From Karalla daura (Eukaryota; Chordata; Actinopteri; Chaetodontiformes; Leiognathidae), in NCBI GenBank assembly GCA_029224185.1, contig CM055198.1, positions 4,744,478 to 4,808,477 on the forward strand: a stretch of 64,000 nt of DNA, written 5' to 3'. The translations under genes and the position numbers were made by a program. Shown one piece after another: positions 30,719-41,846 of this stretch. Position 1 is the first letter of the stretch; each line of letters opens with the position of its first letter. Below the pieces are notes generated by a model, which was given only the letters and a program-made list of their open reading frames with translations, did not search any database and was not told where the DNA came from.

Positions 30719-33600
30719 GAGTTTGGCCTTATCGACCCTTACGAGAAGAGTTTGGTGAGCACTAGTTTGATTTTTGGAAATGAATGTCCTCAGTCCGTGT
30801 GCGTAATTAATCCTTTACACGTGCAGAATTTATCCAAATTGATTTGGGTAATGAAGTAAGGAGAGCATGACTTGCACTTCAATCACTCGCATTTCATTTT
30901 TTATTTTCTTATTTCCAGATCTTACATTGTTGTGGATGTTTTATTTTCCGGTAAAAATACTATGGATATATGCTTACGGTTATAGTTCTTAGTAAGGAGG
31001 TCCACGGTTTGAATCCTGTCACAGTTTTTTTAAAATCATTTTCATTTTTTTAACATTTTTCAACTGTGTTTTTCCCACCTTTTTCAGTATAGTTAGCACA
31101 TGATTTGCCTGTGTGGCCTACAGAGTGCACACATCTCATGTTCTTTTGACACAATTTAAGTTTAACACAATTAAAAATGCTTGAGGCTGCACTACACTGA
31201 GCATTTGGAGTGCACAGGGTGCTTCTGAGGACCCTCAATGACATCTCATTGAGGGCTTGTGTGTTTGTGTATACGTCAATGGGGTGAGTTGGCACAGTAT
31301 CTGCATGCAGATTTCGGTGGGCTAGTCACAGGCGCACATACACACGCATTATAAGAACCACTATGAGAACGAACGACAGAGAGTGAGAGGAGGAGAACCT
31401 GGGAGTGGACGGGTAGCAGACTGAGGTGAGGGGCAGGATTTGTCCTCAAATGAAACGGTCCCCTGGCAACAGTGTGTGGAGCGGGTCAGCCGAGGGTCCA
31501 CGTGAATGGAGTGAGGTCGATGAGGCGATGTGGCTGAACCCTGGGTGAGCGAGTGAACCATGGCAGTCACAGTGGAGGCAAATTAGTGAGTTTCTGTGCC
31601 GCTTTGCGTTAGACAGGGTTGGCTCATCACCATGTTCATCCAGCGCTTGTCATTTAGGGAAAGAATTAGGAGCCATACTTTACGTGTTTTCTTCGTTACC
31701 CCGTTTGTCTGACAGGGAACAAATCCTGAAAAAATGGGTGTTCATCAATCGCTGCATGAGGTCAGTGTCACTGTCAATATGTGAACAGAGTGTGTATCAG
31801 CCCCGACTCACTGTGGTGCTACAGTCTTAGAAGGGCAGCGTAAAGCGGTAAGATGCTCAACATCGACTCCTGCTTCAAAACATAAAGAAACCGTCTTTGT
31901 TTACAGATACCATAACTTGGGAACTACTGTCACTTGCACCCATGAGTCGCAGGGGTTTGCCAGACTAACTTGTGTTCACGTGTTAGAGTAACTTAGCTTT
32001 CAGGATGTGATTACTGGCAAGACATAATCGCCTTGTGCACAAGCAAGATACCATATCTTGAAAGCTACTACATCACCTCACCAATCATCCAGGTTAAGAT
32101 CTTTACCACACACTTGCTCCTTGTTAAATGTGGTTGGTTAGTTGTGTGACAGCCGGACGTAACACGAGGTGCCTTCTCTTGGTGGTTTACTACATCAGTG
32201 TTGGGGACAGCTGGAGTCCACTGACCACTTGCTCACCTCAGTTCAATGACAGAAAGATGACAGAAAGAACTTGTGCCTCTGTGTGACGGGATACGGACTC
32301 CGGCTCTGAGGAGAGAGGTTTGTGTCATTTCCATTCCCTTCAGAGGATTTTGACAGAACTGGACAGACTGTTTGACTGAAGGGGGGGAGCAATCCCATCA
32401 ATGTTCAGTTTCCCAGAGCATGTGTCCAAGGTTAGCCATGATAACTATGACAACATGTAATTAATCATGAGTTGTTCTCACTGATTCCAACCATTTACTT
32501 TTTCTCTAGATACCTGGTTCTGGATTAAGCAGGCAGGTGAACAGTGTCCGCCAATACCACAGTCACACACCCACAAGAGAACCTAAACTACTTCACTATG
32601 ACTACATTGTCAGACAAAAAAATGGATGCTAGTCTGATGTAACAGAGAAATAGTTTGATGTGAGGAGATGTGAGTAGTTACTGAAGTGTAAGTATTGTTC
32701 AGGATCATCTGCATTCCCTTGATCCTGTTAATATCAAGCAGAAGTTGTCTCAACCTCAGGACCAGGATGAGAAGTTGAGGTGGGACCTGAGAAATGCCAA
32801 GGACCAGGAGAGGAAAGAAAAGGATCCCGTGTGACGGACTTGCAATAGAAGAACATGCTGACCGAGTTGTATTTTTGACCAAAAGCTGTATTTTTGCCCT
32901 GGTTGGCTTATTCAGGTTCTTCTTTCCTTGTCTAGCATTCAAAGAATTGCGATAGTATTTCTTTGCCTTGACAGATATCATCTTAATATTGTTCTTATTA
33001 CTTACCGAAGAATGCACTTTCATCTGACACTGGAATATAAGGCATGTGAACATGTAGTCTGTAATATAAGCCACAATCTCTGTAATAACTCATCTAATAA
33101 GTATAAGTATACACTTGCTTGAAATAGTTTGTAAAAATAGCATTGCAGTTTTTCATCTCAGGCTCCTGATGCCCTGCCGAGCTGTCTGGAACGCTTCAGC
33201 CGGCCTGCCTGCCTTCTCCAGGCGTCTTGGGGTCGCGCTCCCGAATCCAAACTGCCATCTCCGTGCTCGTCATGCCCGTGGACTGCTCCGGGATAAGCAG
33301 CTCACGGATCTCCTGAAGCGAGTGCTTTTCTGGCCTCACCCCGGGGTCGGACCAGCTGCGAAGTGCTGCGGAAGTCCGCACGCCAACCGGCTCTCCTCCC
33401 CTAAATAACCTCACGTTTTCCTGACAAATGTCGCCTACGTGTTTGCCCAATTCTTGCACTGATCGCCGAGCGGATGTCGGTAGGCAGTGCACACCAGAGA
33501 GAAGCAAGGAACACACGTTGCCAGTAGCTAGTGTGGTCTATAGATATACAGTACAAATACTGATTATTTACATAGAATTCATTTTTATTAAATCCTGTTT
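30719..33600. other. Intergenic dhrs12-ap1s3, no gene recognised
   Basis: AT-richer sequence with only short chance open frames. No exon with recognisable similarity and no strong repeat. A GC-richer patch at 33165-33400 has open frames on both strands (for example, minus-strand reading through TSTEMAVWIRERDP) that I could not match to any family. Confidence 0.5.
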
Positions 33601-33639
33601 ACCAGTGTGGGTAGATAAGAGAGTCCTTGCTCTGTGCAT

Positions 33640-33915
33640 TTCGCAGGCATCGGCTTAAAAAGAATATGGATTCACCCAGTCAACAAAAGAAGACAAGAGT
33701 TTGGTACATTCCATCATCTTGTGGCCGAATTGTCCCTGGACAGTGATCGCCATCTGGAATACTTCAGAATGTCTCCTGAAAAGATGGATCTTCTGTCTTC
33801 CACCACTTGGCTCCAAGTCTTTCGAGGCACATCTTTTCAACAAAACTTTTTTATGAAAGGACACAAGAAACAGGTCGAGGCAACAACAATAATAAAATGC
33901 ATAATAAAACGGTGA
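33640..33915 (+). mobile_element. PIF/Harbinger transposase-gene 5' fragment
   Basis: An open frame of about 90 codons has the N-terminal signature of fish HARBI1-like transposase genes: WIHPVNKRRQEFGTFHHLV, then AELSLDSDRHLEYFRMSPEKMD and LLSS. After about 65 residues the similarity ends and the frame stops at 33913-33915. The catalytic DDE domain is absent, so this is a dead remnant. A CAG at about 33643-33645 could be the old splice acceptor. It lies about 430 bp upstream of ap1s3 exon 1. No terminal inverted repeats were identified. Confidence 0.7.
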
Positions 33916-34133
33916 AGTCCAATGTGGCGGGCACTTAGGCTGGGCTAAAAGTGAGTTCGGAAACTTCGGAAGATGCAGTCTGTTTTGTTTTTTAACCCTA
34001 AAAAACAAAAGAGACTAAGAATAAGGATGACTGTAGAGATACCAAGAGTAAACACTCACATCTCCGTCTCTACCTCTGGGTAACATTTCACCTGTGAATT
34101 TCACATCTGAAACCACCTTTTCCCCCTCGGCGG

Positions 34134-34346
34134 CCAATCAGAGGGCGGAGGCCCGGTGTGGGGCGGGGCTTCGGCCGGAGAAGGTGCAGCGAGCTTTGAT
34201 TTCTTTCTTTTTTTTTGCTTTCTTTCTGTTTTGCGAGGTCGATGTGTCCGCGTCCGGACAGTGCGTAGGGTGGCGTGCGTGAAGGGAGAGTGGAGCGCCG
34301 GGATCGAGCTGATCGAGCAGGCTCCGGGGCATCGCGGGCAGACAAA
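34134..34346 (+). promoter_or_regulatory. ap1s3: ap1s3 core promoter / 5' UTR
   Basis: A CCAAT box (34134-34138, within CGGCCAATCAGAGGGCGG) and a GC box GGGCGGGGC (34161-34169) precede the ATG exon without a TATA box, a typical housekeeping arrangement. The transcription start is not visible from sequence. Confidence 0.5.
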
Positions 34347-37300
34347 ATGGTGAGTGCACGGAGCGCCTCACCTGCGCCAGGGACGCGTCCCGACCCCCCC
34401 CCCCGTCCTCGCCCTTCTCCTCCTCTCCTCTCGCCTCACAGCGCGCAGCTGACCTCAGAGCGCGCCTCTCCGTCCACCTGGCTCCCGTCGCGGTTTGTCA
34501 CCTGTTTATCTCGAAGTGGAGAGCGCTCGCTGTCGCAGCGTGACGCCTGAGCGCACATATCCCCACGCTTCTCATGCAGACCTCTAAGGGCGCCGGAATC
34601 ATTAACAACTGTGATGGATTTTCCCTGAACGTTTGAACGTGAATTTGTATTCATCTTCACCTCCGCATGCAGACACCTGTGTTAACATGGCTCCTCACTG
34701 CCTTCCTCTTCCTCCTCCTCCTCCTACAGCTTTATCTCCATGCAGGGACACTCATAGCTGCACCTGGGGCAAAGAGCTCCCATTAATTGCCCTTGCACAA
34801 CACACACATACACACACACACATACACACACACACAGTACTGGCTGAGTCACAGTAATAGAGGTGATAATAGATGTGGTACATGTCTAAGGCGATCTGTG
34901 TTTCTATTTTGGAAGTGAAGTTCCTGCTCCAACTCTAGTTGGGGGTTTTATCGCACTGGCTAAACAACCAGTCACTTGGGGACTTGGGGTCGGTTTGCTG
35001 AGGTCATGTTAGGTCATAACATCCTGAAGTGTGGGGCAGAAAGGAAAGCACAAATATGTCCTCGTCGCTGTAAAACCGGGACCAGGTGTCCTTTTCGAGT
35101 CCATCTTTATCAGTATTGGGAGGTTTACTTTGAAAATGTTCCCCACCACAGATTAAAAACACTGAATGGTTTGGCTTGCTTCAACATTGCCTTTCACTCA
35201 AAGGTATAGATCACACACTGACTGACTCAGAATCGTGGAGTGTTCCCTCGATATGTTCTGTAACCAGAAACGACCCACGTGTGCCGTGCACAAATGTGAA
35301 AAAAGATGAATCCCTTTATGCAATCCATTAACTTCAAGTACTGAACCGTGACTATAACACTGGATTACTCATTAATTACTCATCAATTACTCGTATTCAC
35401 TGTGCGTCATGATGTCTCCCATCACTCCATTACACATGCGCCGAGCCAACACTCCCGAAGCCCCCAGGGGTCAGTGGTCTGTGTCTTTGTCTGTCCGCCC
35501 CCCCACCCCCCACCCCCCTCCAGATGCGCTTCCTGTTGCTCTTCAGCCGGCAGGGGAAGCTGCGGCTGCAGAAGTGGTTCACGCCGGTGACCGAGCGCGA
35601 GAAGAAGAAGGTGATCCGGGACATGATGATGCTGGTGCTGCCCCGTGCGCCCCGCTCCTGCAACTTCCTCCAGTGGCGAGACCTCAAGATCGTGTACAAG
35701 AGGTGGCCGCGTGCGTTCACGCCATACCGTCGTTGCAGCAGACGTATATATGTTCGAGCCGCCTTCGACCTCGAGCTTTGTGAGGGCTCTAACCTCGCAG
35801 ATAAGAAAACACACCCTGTGTCTGCACTGGGCAAACAACAGGGATCAAAGTGATAATTAAACAGAGGCTGACCTAGATCACTGACGGCGCCATGATAGTG
35901 ACGGCCCATCCCTCCCTCACTCTAACAACTGTGTAGTAAAGGTAGGGAGGCCTCGAATCATAATGCAGTGGTATGTCAGGATAAGATAAACACAGCCAGT
36001 ACGTTGTGCTTTTGTTTGCAATAAAACGTGTATTAAAGTAAAGGATGAATAATTTATTAAGCTGCGTATAGTCAGAGCGAAACGTTGACAGTATTACTAT
36101 AGATGCTGGTGATTATCTCCTGGCTCCATGCGGGCGTTGTTTGCTTTCACACTGATGCCCGCTTGTCCTGGCACGCAGGTACGCCAGTTTGTATTTCTGC
36201 GCCGGCCTGGAGGACCAGGAGAACGAGCTGCTGACCCTGGAGGTGCTGCACAGATACGTCGAGTTGCTGGATAAGTACTTTGGCAATGTGAGTGGAGGCA
36301 AAAGTGCAAACGGCGCTCGCTTGTCGTCGAGAGAGCCTGGTTAAACATCTCCTACGCTCATAAGGGGTGCTGTTAACTTATCTGGGGTGGGGGGAGGTTA
36401 CACTACACTCCTAACAAATACTCTGTATGTAGGTGAATGTGTAAGTACTGAGACATGCTTAAAAACTTCTTCTTTGCTTAAAAACTGCTTATTTATTGAG
36501 GTGAAGACTGACGCTTTGGAACACTGGTTGTATCAGAAGTGGCTCAGATGCTGTATTAGGAGCTTCTATGCCATGTCCTCACTTTAGTATGCATATGCTG
36601 AACTTCTTACCTGATCCCTGTGACAGATATAACAGGACAGAAACCATCACTACTGATGTTGGATTTGCTGTGTAACTTGCTGTGCTTCATTGTCCATATG
36701 TTACGATGATTCTACATCGCAGGGTGCCGCTCTGCTTTTTACCACTTTGGCTCCCCCTGGTGTCTGTCAGCTGCACATGCAGTTAGATAACAAGGCGCCG
36801 GGCTTTCACTCCCGGTCGTCTGTTTCATTCTGTCTAATATTTTACCAACCCGCCTTACCGGTGCTATTCACTGTCACATTCACACCGAAGGGCAATTCAC
36901 AGACTCAAATCGACGTAGGCAATTCACAGACTCAAATCGACGTAGAAAAATAAAAGGTATATTTATCTTCCCTCATATCTTAAAATTTAAACCAAGATCC
37001 TTGGTTCTCCTAAGATTTGAACTGAGGATCTCCTCGCTTGGTGCCTGTCACATCTATATCAGTACTTCAGGTGCGGGGTCTAATCTGGACGGCATGTTAT
37101 TCCGTTTCAGGTGTGCGAGCTGGACATTATTTTCAACTTTGAGAAGGCGTACTACATCCTGGATGAGTTCCTGATGGGAGGGGAGGTTCAGGAGACTTCC
37201 AAAGTAGCCGTGGCGATATCAATGGAGCAGGCGGACACGCTCCAAGAGGTATCTCAAGATGTTCTTTAGTGGACGTGGGCTTTTCTCACTTTCACGTGTG

Positions 37301-37372
37301 ACGAAAAGTGCTCTTATGTGTCTGCCCCCACCACAGACGATGGAGGAATACATGAACAAACCTACCTACTGA
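34347..37372 (+). CDS. ap1s3: AP-1 complex subunit sigma-3, complete
   Basis: Small (sigma) chain of the AP-1 clathrin adaptor, which sorts cargo between trans-Golgi and endosomes and binds dileucine signals together with gamma-adaptin. The first coding exon contributes only the ATG (34347-34349, followed by GTGAGT). The others are 35524-35702, 36179-36287, 37111-37248 and 37337-37372. Phases agree and give 154 residues, the human AP1S3 length. Conserved text: MMRFLLLFSRQGKLRLQKWF, WRDLKIVYKRYASLYFC, RYVELLDKYFGNVCELDI, IFNFEKAYYILDEFLMGG, EVQETSK. The tail LQETMEEYMNKPTY differs from AP1S1, whose tail contains EEDESPRSVLEEMG, which supports sigma-3. Intron 3 holds a 27-bp tandem duplication. 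scg2 lies tail-to-tail downstream, the same neighbour as in human. Confidence 0.95.
36891..36944 (+). repeat. Perfect 27-bp tandem duplication in ap1s3 intron
   Basis: Two identical adjacent copies of a 27-nt unit starting GGCAATTCACAGACTC. The flanking CATTCACACCGAAGGGCAATT resembles a fragment of the common fish repeat found elsewhere in this window. Confidence 0.9.
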
Positions 37373-37676
37373 GCCGAGAGGAGACAAGTGTGTTCCGCAC
37401 ACCTTTCAGGACTTGAAGCAAAGCGTTTCTTTGCCCCTCACAATCTGATGCACTGACTCATTGCCGACGCTCGGAAATGTTCAGGAAATGTAATGTGCTC
37501 CGCAACCCACGTGCCTTTTAAGCCTCGAACTCATACCGAACTCAGGGTTTCATGCCTGGCGACGTGACTGAGAAGACCAGCGGTTTATATGGATCCACTT
37601 TTTTTTTTTTACATATCGGGACGAGCGTCCCTGCGGTGGTGTTGAACCCGGGGCGTTCGTCACGTGGCCGCGCGGA

Positions 37677-37726
37677 AATAAAGAAACACGAGACAGCGGG
37701 GAAAAAAATAAAGTCAATGCTTTATT
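37677..37726. terminator. Overlapping opposed poly(A) signals of ap1s3 and scg2
   Basis: AATAAA on + at 37677-37682 and 37707-37712 serve ap1s3. TTTATT at 37721-37726 is AATAAA on the - strand for scg2, about 410 bp past its stop. Normal cleavage distances would place the two transcript ends on top of each other. Confidence 0.75.
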
Positions 37727-38085
37727 AACCTCAGGTATGTCACGTATGACCACATTTAAGAAAGAGCTACCAAAAAACACAAGTGGAAACGGAGAGGGGG
37801 GGAGGGGCGGGGATCCAACACTGATCACGGTCGTGTGTGTCTGCGTGTGTGCGTGTGTGAGAAAAATGCAGGGCTGGTGAATCACATGTAGGTTGTGTTG
37901 TTGAGCGACGAGTCGAAATAAAAAAAACCAAAAAAACAAGAACAAGCGTCGAACGGACGATCAGGACACTCGTGTTTCCGCTAACAAATAAGAACTTTTT
38001 TTTCTGTAAACCTACCGAATAACTAAAGCCGTCTGATTTTATTCCTCAAAATACCTCATCTTTGCCCTGTCCCTCCACCAAAACA

Positions 38086-38122
38086 ATATATATATATATA
38101 TATATTTATATATGTATATGTA
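38086..38122. repeat. TA microsatellite at the scg2 stop region
   Basis: A (TA)n run lies just beyond the scg2 stop codon, in its 3' UTR. Confidence 0.9.
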
Positions 38123-38136
38123 TCTACAGCCGTCGT

Positions 38137-39891
38137 CTATATCCCCTGGGCAGCTTTGGCGTCCCTGCTCTCAGTCTCTTGGTTCAGGTAGCTCAGCAGC
38201 TTCATCACCGCGTCGCTCTCCTCGCCCTGTGGCCCGCCCCCGGGCCGCCTCTCCTCGCCCGTCTCCGAGTCCGCCTGGTCCAAATAGTCCTGGATGGCCT
38301 GCTCGAAAGAGCCGGCCCCGCTCCGTCCCGCCTCCTCCCTCTTCTGGCTCGCCTTGCCTCCGCCGCCGCGCGCGGGCTCGGGGTAGCGCGCCAGCATCTG
38401 GGCCGCCAGGTACGCCGCCAGCTCGTCCTCGTCCTCGTCCGGGGCGCCGTCGTTGCCCCCCGAGCGGCCGGGCGGCGCGGGCCGGGGGCGTGACGGCCGG
38501 CCCTGGCGCCGCTCCGGCTCCCCGCCGGGGGCTGGCTCCTCCCCGCCCCCCAGCCCCAGGACGCGGAGTATCTCCTCCGTCCTCCGCTCCTCCGGGCTCC
38601 CGGCTCTGCCGTGGGGCTTGGCCTCGGGCGTCTTGTGAGCTTTCCTGGAGGACGCCCGGGCGTCCGCCCCGGCCGGCCGGCCGCTCTCCCACCGCCCGCC
38701 TTGGTCGGCGGCCTCGCCGGTCTTGAGCATGTCCAGCAGGTCCTCGGGCGGGATCTGGTATTTGAGGGAGACCTGGATGAGCTGGTAGACGCTCCGGGGG
38801 TCGACGCTCTCCCTGAGCTGCCGGCGAGCAGCTTGCCGGTCCCTCTCGTCCTCCTCCAGCTGCCGCCTCTGCTTCTCCTCCTCCGCGTCCTCCAGCACCT
38901 TCAGCACGTAGTAGTTCACCAGGTTGGCCATGTCGTCGTAGTCGCTGGACCTCTTCACTGGGTAGCCGTCGTCGTCTTCCCCCTCATCGCCCTCGCCGAC
39001 CTCGTCCTCCTCATTGCCCCCCATGTAATCGAGCCCTCTGTCGGCCTGGTGTTTGTTCCCCTCCTCCTCCTCCTCCTCCTCCTCCTCCTCCTCTTCCTGC
39101 TCCCGCAACGGACCCCAGTCGGCCAGGTCCTCGCCTAGACCGTCGTACGCCACGTTCCTCACGTTAAACATATCGTCTTCATCTTCATCCTCCTCCTCCT
39201 CCTCCTCTTGGCGTTTGTGCGCGGCCTTGGGGCCGGTCAGCTTGTCCAGCTCCTCAAACACAGACTGCAGGGTCGCCAGGTTCTGCGGCGTGTACTTCTC
39301 CTCCACGTTCTCGTTGGTGCGCTTGAAGGGGCTGTCGCGGCCCCGCTCCGGCGCGTCCCCCTCCCCCTCCTCCCCCTCCCCCTCCTCTTCCTCATCCTCG
39401 AACATCAGCGGCAGCTTCCTGTGAGGCCGGATGCCGCGCGTCCTCTGCGGGGGCGACGTCAGCTTGGGGGCCTGCTCTGTCTGCTGGAGGGTGCTGAGCA
39501 CGGCCTGGAGCAGCTCCTCGCTCTTATCCTCCCTCCCTTCCCCCTCCTCCCCCTCCTCCTCCTCCTCCTCCTCCTCGTCTTGGCTCCGCATAGGGTTAGA
39601 GGCCAGCCTCAGCATGGCTCGCAGCTTGTCGGCGTCCGTCTGTGCGTAGGCGGCGGGGTCGGAGCCGCCCCTCTGGCGCAGGCCCTCGATGTACTCCAGA
39701 GCCTTCAGCATGTCGGCGTTCGGAGCCTGGCCCCCTCCCTGGGAGCCAGAGTCGCCGCCCTGCGGTCGGTGCTCTCCGAGGGCAGCCCCCCGGACCCCGG
39801 CGGAGACGACCAGGAGGCCGGCCAAGAGGAGTCCCGGGAGGCAGAGGAGGAGAGGTCTGCCCGCGGCGAAGGTCTCGGGGAGTGACGGCAT
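38137..39891 (-). CDS. scg2: Secretogranin II, complete single coding exon
   Basis: Acidic granin stored in dense-core secretory granules and cut into neuropeptides. The 584-residue frame starts at the ATG at 39891. A splice acceptor ends at 39900, so the longer upstream reading is intron. Residues 1-36 are a signal peptide (LLLCLPGLLLAGLLVVSAG). Secretoneurin is at residues 192-225, framed by KR on both sides. It is followed by an EM66-like stretch containing DMFNVRNVAYDGLGED, ending at YPVKR (313-314). FEQAIQDYLDQADSETG near the C terminus aligns with manserin, and VMKLLSYLNQE with the conserved human end MKVLEYLNQE. Several poly-Glu runs (up to 13 residues) come from CTC/TCC repeats on the + strand. 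The coding exon is very GC-rich. As in mammals, coding sits in one exon after a noncoding first exon. Expected expression is in neuroendocrine cells and neurons. Confidence 0.96.
   Translation of the reverse strand: MPSLPETFAAGRPLLLCLPGLLLAGLLVVSAGVRGAALGEHRPQGGDSGSQGGGQAPNADMLKALEYIEGLRQRGGSDPAAYAQTDADKLRAMLRLASNPMRSQDEEEEEEEEGEEGEGREDKSEELLQAVLSTLQQTEQAPKLTSPPQRTRGIRPHRKLPLMFEDEEEEGEGEEGEGDAPERGRDSPFKRTNENVEEKYTPQNLATLQSVFEELDKLTGPKAAHKRQEEEEEEDEDEDDMFNVRNVAYDGLGEDLADWGPLREQEEEEEEEEEEEEGNKHQADRGLDYMGGNEEDEVGEGDEGEDDDGYPVKRSSDYDDMANLVNYYVLKVLEDAEEEKQRRQLEEDERDRQAARRQLRESVDPRSVYQLIQVSLKYQIPPEDLLDMLKTGEAADQGGRWESGRPAGADARASSRKAHKTPEAKPHGRAGSPEERRTEEILRVLGLGGGEEPAPGGEPERRQGRPSRPRPAPPGRSGGNDGAPDEDEDELAAYLAAQMLARYPEPARGGGGKASQKREEAGRSGAGSFEQAIQDYLDQADSETGEERRPGGGPQGEESDAVMKLLSYLNQETESRDAKAAQGI
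39217..39318 (-). other. Secretoneurin peptide region of scg2
   Basis: Encodes 34 residues between KR sites, starting TNENVEEKYTPQNLATLQS and ending LTGPKAAH. The core matches human secretoneurin closely. The peptide is one residue longer than the mammalian 33-mer, with a different tail. Confidence 0.92.
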
Positions 39892-41231
39892 GGCGGCGCC
39901 TGCGCGGGGGGAGGGGTGGGGGGGGGGGGGACAGGGAGAGGCACATGTCAAGCGCTGACCTTTACGCGTCCGAGTAACAGGTTCCCAGCGGTGGGCGCGC
40001 TGGCATTTCCCCCACGTCTTTCGCTCTCACCGTCACGTTAAATGTCCGCCCTGGCGAGAGCGTCGCGGGGGGGGGGGGCGCGGGTGGCACGCCGGTATCG
40101 ATTCGAAGGCGGGAGGTCGGGTCGGAAACCCGCCGGAGCACGGTGGATCAAGCGTCCGAGCAGCGTGAGAGCCAAAGGTTGCATCTCTTGCGCAAGTGGC
40201 TTCGGATAAAAGCCTTAGACGACGGCTTGGTACAAACGCGAGGTGGGTTCAGGGTTTTTTTTTTCTGCATCAGAATCTATCAGAATCTATCAGTCCGCCT
40301 CTCCCTCCCTGCCTGCCACTGCTGTTTGCAGCTGGAGCAGCGGCGGCAGCAGCAGCGCTGCTCCCGTGCAAATCTCATTAATCGTCCAATTGCCGCTGCC
40401 GGTGAGTCACGGCCCCCCGTCGTCATGGCAACCCGGTGAGACTGACGGTCCCACCGACGGACCCTCCTCTCCCCTTCCTCCTCCTCCTCCCCCTCCTCCT
40501 CCTCCTCCTCCTCCCCCTCTTCTCCACAGCCCGCGCAGCCTGTTTACAGGCTCGGGGCGACGTCCAGCGAATTACGCGCTCAAGGAAAACACACAAACAC
40601 AACAAACAAACAAACAGACGAGAAAAAAAAAAACTAGGAGGTTCGCCGCGCGCGGAACCCGATTTGGCGCAGGCGCGCGCGAAATGAAACGTCGAGTTGG
40701 CGATTTTTCAACGCGGCAACTTTTTGCACGGTATCGCGCAAAAAAAGAGCAAAAGACGATGAACTTTTACTCTCCTTAATATTGCACCCCGGCGCTTAAT
40801 TTATCCCCTTTACTTACGTGTATCATGAGGCAGAAAAGTAGCGCTCAGAGGCAATAATTGTGACAATGAGGAAGAAATGGGACGAAATCACTACTATATA
40901 ATATTCACATTTGATCCAAAACGACTAGAGATTTTTAAAAAAAACTGAAAGCAAAACAGAAACTGGTGTTGGAGTAAATTGAATCGCTGCATTCATCGGA
41001 CCACCAAAGGGGTGAGCGGGGTGGTGAGGCAGAGTTTCAGCTCGAAGGGAGCGTGCGATGATGCGTGTCGGTGCATCAGGTTGGCACAGAGCACCTCCGG
41101 TTGTCCCCCCCCACCCCCGGCTGTCTCCCTCCTGTCTGTCCCCTGTCTCCCCTCTGTCCCCAACCCCTAAACCCCCCACCACCCACCCCGGTCCCGGTGC
41201 GGCAGCATCGGCAGCTTCGGGGCGCTCTTAC

Positions 41232-41328
41232 CTGTGCGTTAGACGGTGTCCAGGCCCTGGAACGAGCTGATCATGTCTGAGCCGCTCCAGCACCGAGGAC
41301 AGCTCCTCTATCTGCTCCGCCTCTCGGC
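41232..41328 (-). other. Candidate upstream exon of scg2
   Basis: On the - strand a 97-nt segment lies between an acceptor (GACGCAG, ending at 41329) and a strong donor (CACAG then GTAAGAG, at 41231-41230). It may be the 3' end of the scg2 noncoding first exon, about 1.3 kb upstream of the coding exon. One frame is fully open with a helix-like composition (EAEQIEELSSVLERLRH), so a coding exon of something unrecognised is an alternative. There is no TATA box nearby. Confidence 0.3.
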
Positions 41329-41632
41329 CTGCGTCACAAGGCTACGCAAGGCAGCTGCACACACACATACGCACACACGCACACACACAAACGCGCACAC
41401 ACACACGCACACGTACGCAGTTAATTGGAGTCAGCCAAACAAAAGCTGCTCCTGTTTGGACACCAAATGCATCAGAGCGGCTTTTGTCGCAGTTCTGATT
41501 TGTTCATTCATTTTTTTCCCCCCAATATCTTTGTTTAGCATTTATTTAATCAGGGTAGTCCTCTCTAGATCAAAGATCTCTTTTACAAAGGACACTCGAT
41601 CAAAACAGCAGCAACAGTTTCAGAATCACACG

Positions 41633-41635
<3 letters not shown>

Positions 41636-41722
<87 letters not shown>
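41636..41722 (+). repeat. CA microsatellite, about 43 units
   Basis: A pure CA run lies upstream of scg2, with a second interrupted CA run at 41358-41412. Confidence 0.97.
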
Positions 41723-41723
<1 letters not shown>

Positions 41724-41750
41724 CCCTAACATATAACAGCCCAGACCTTT

Positions 41751-41752
41751 CT

Positions 41753-41844
<92 letters not shown>

Positions 41845-41846
41845 TC
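41751..41846 (+). repeat. TTTC tetranucleotide microsatellite, about 24 units
   Basis: An almost perfect (CTTT)n array 28 bases after the CA run. Confidence 0.97.

Noticed and set aside
33196..33516. Minus-strand frame containing LLIPEQSTGMTSTEMAVWIRERDP
   Set aside because: Looks somewhat protein-like, but I could not match it to a family or find splice partners; left as unannotated GC-rich sequence.
38171..38692. Second long minus-strand frame and long plus-strand frames over scg2
   Set aside because: Shadow frames caused by the high GC content of the scg2 exon; none has protein similarity.
39892..39951. Upstream ATG extending scg2 by 20 residues
   Set aside because: It lies beyond a splice acceptor (ending at 39900), is proline-rich, and would precede the signal peptide.
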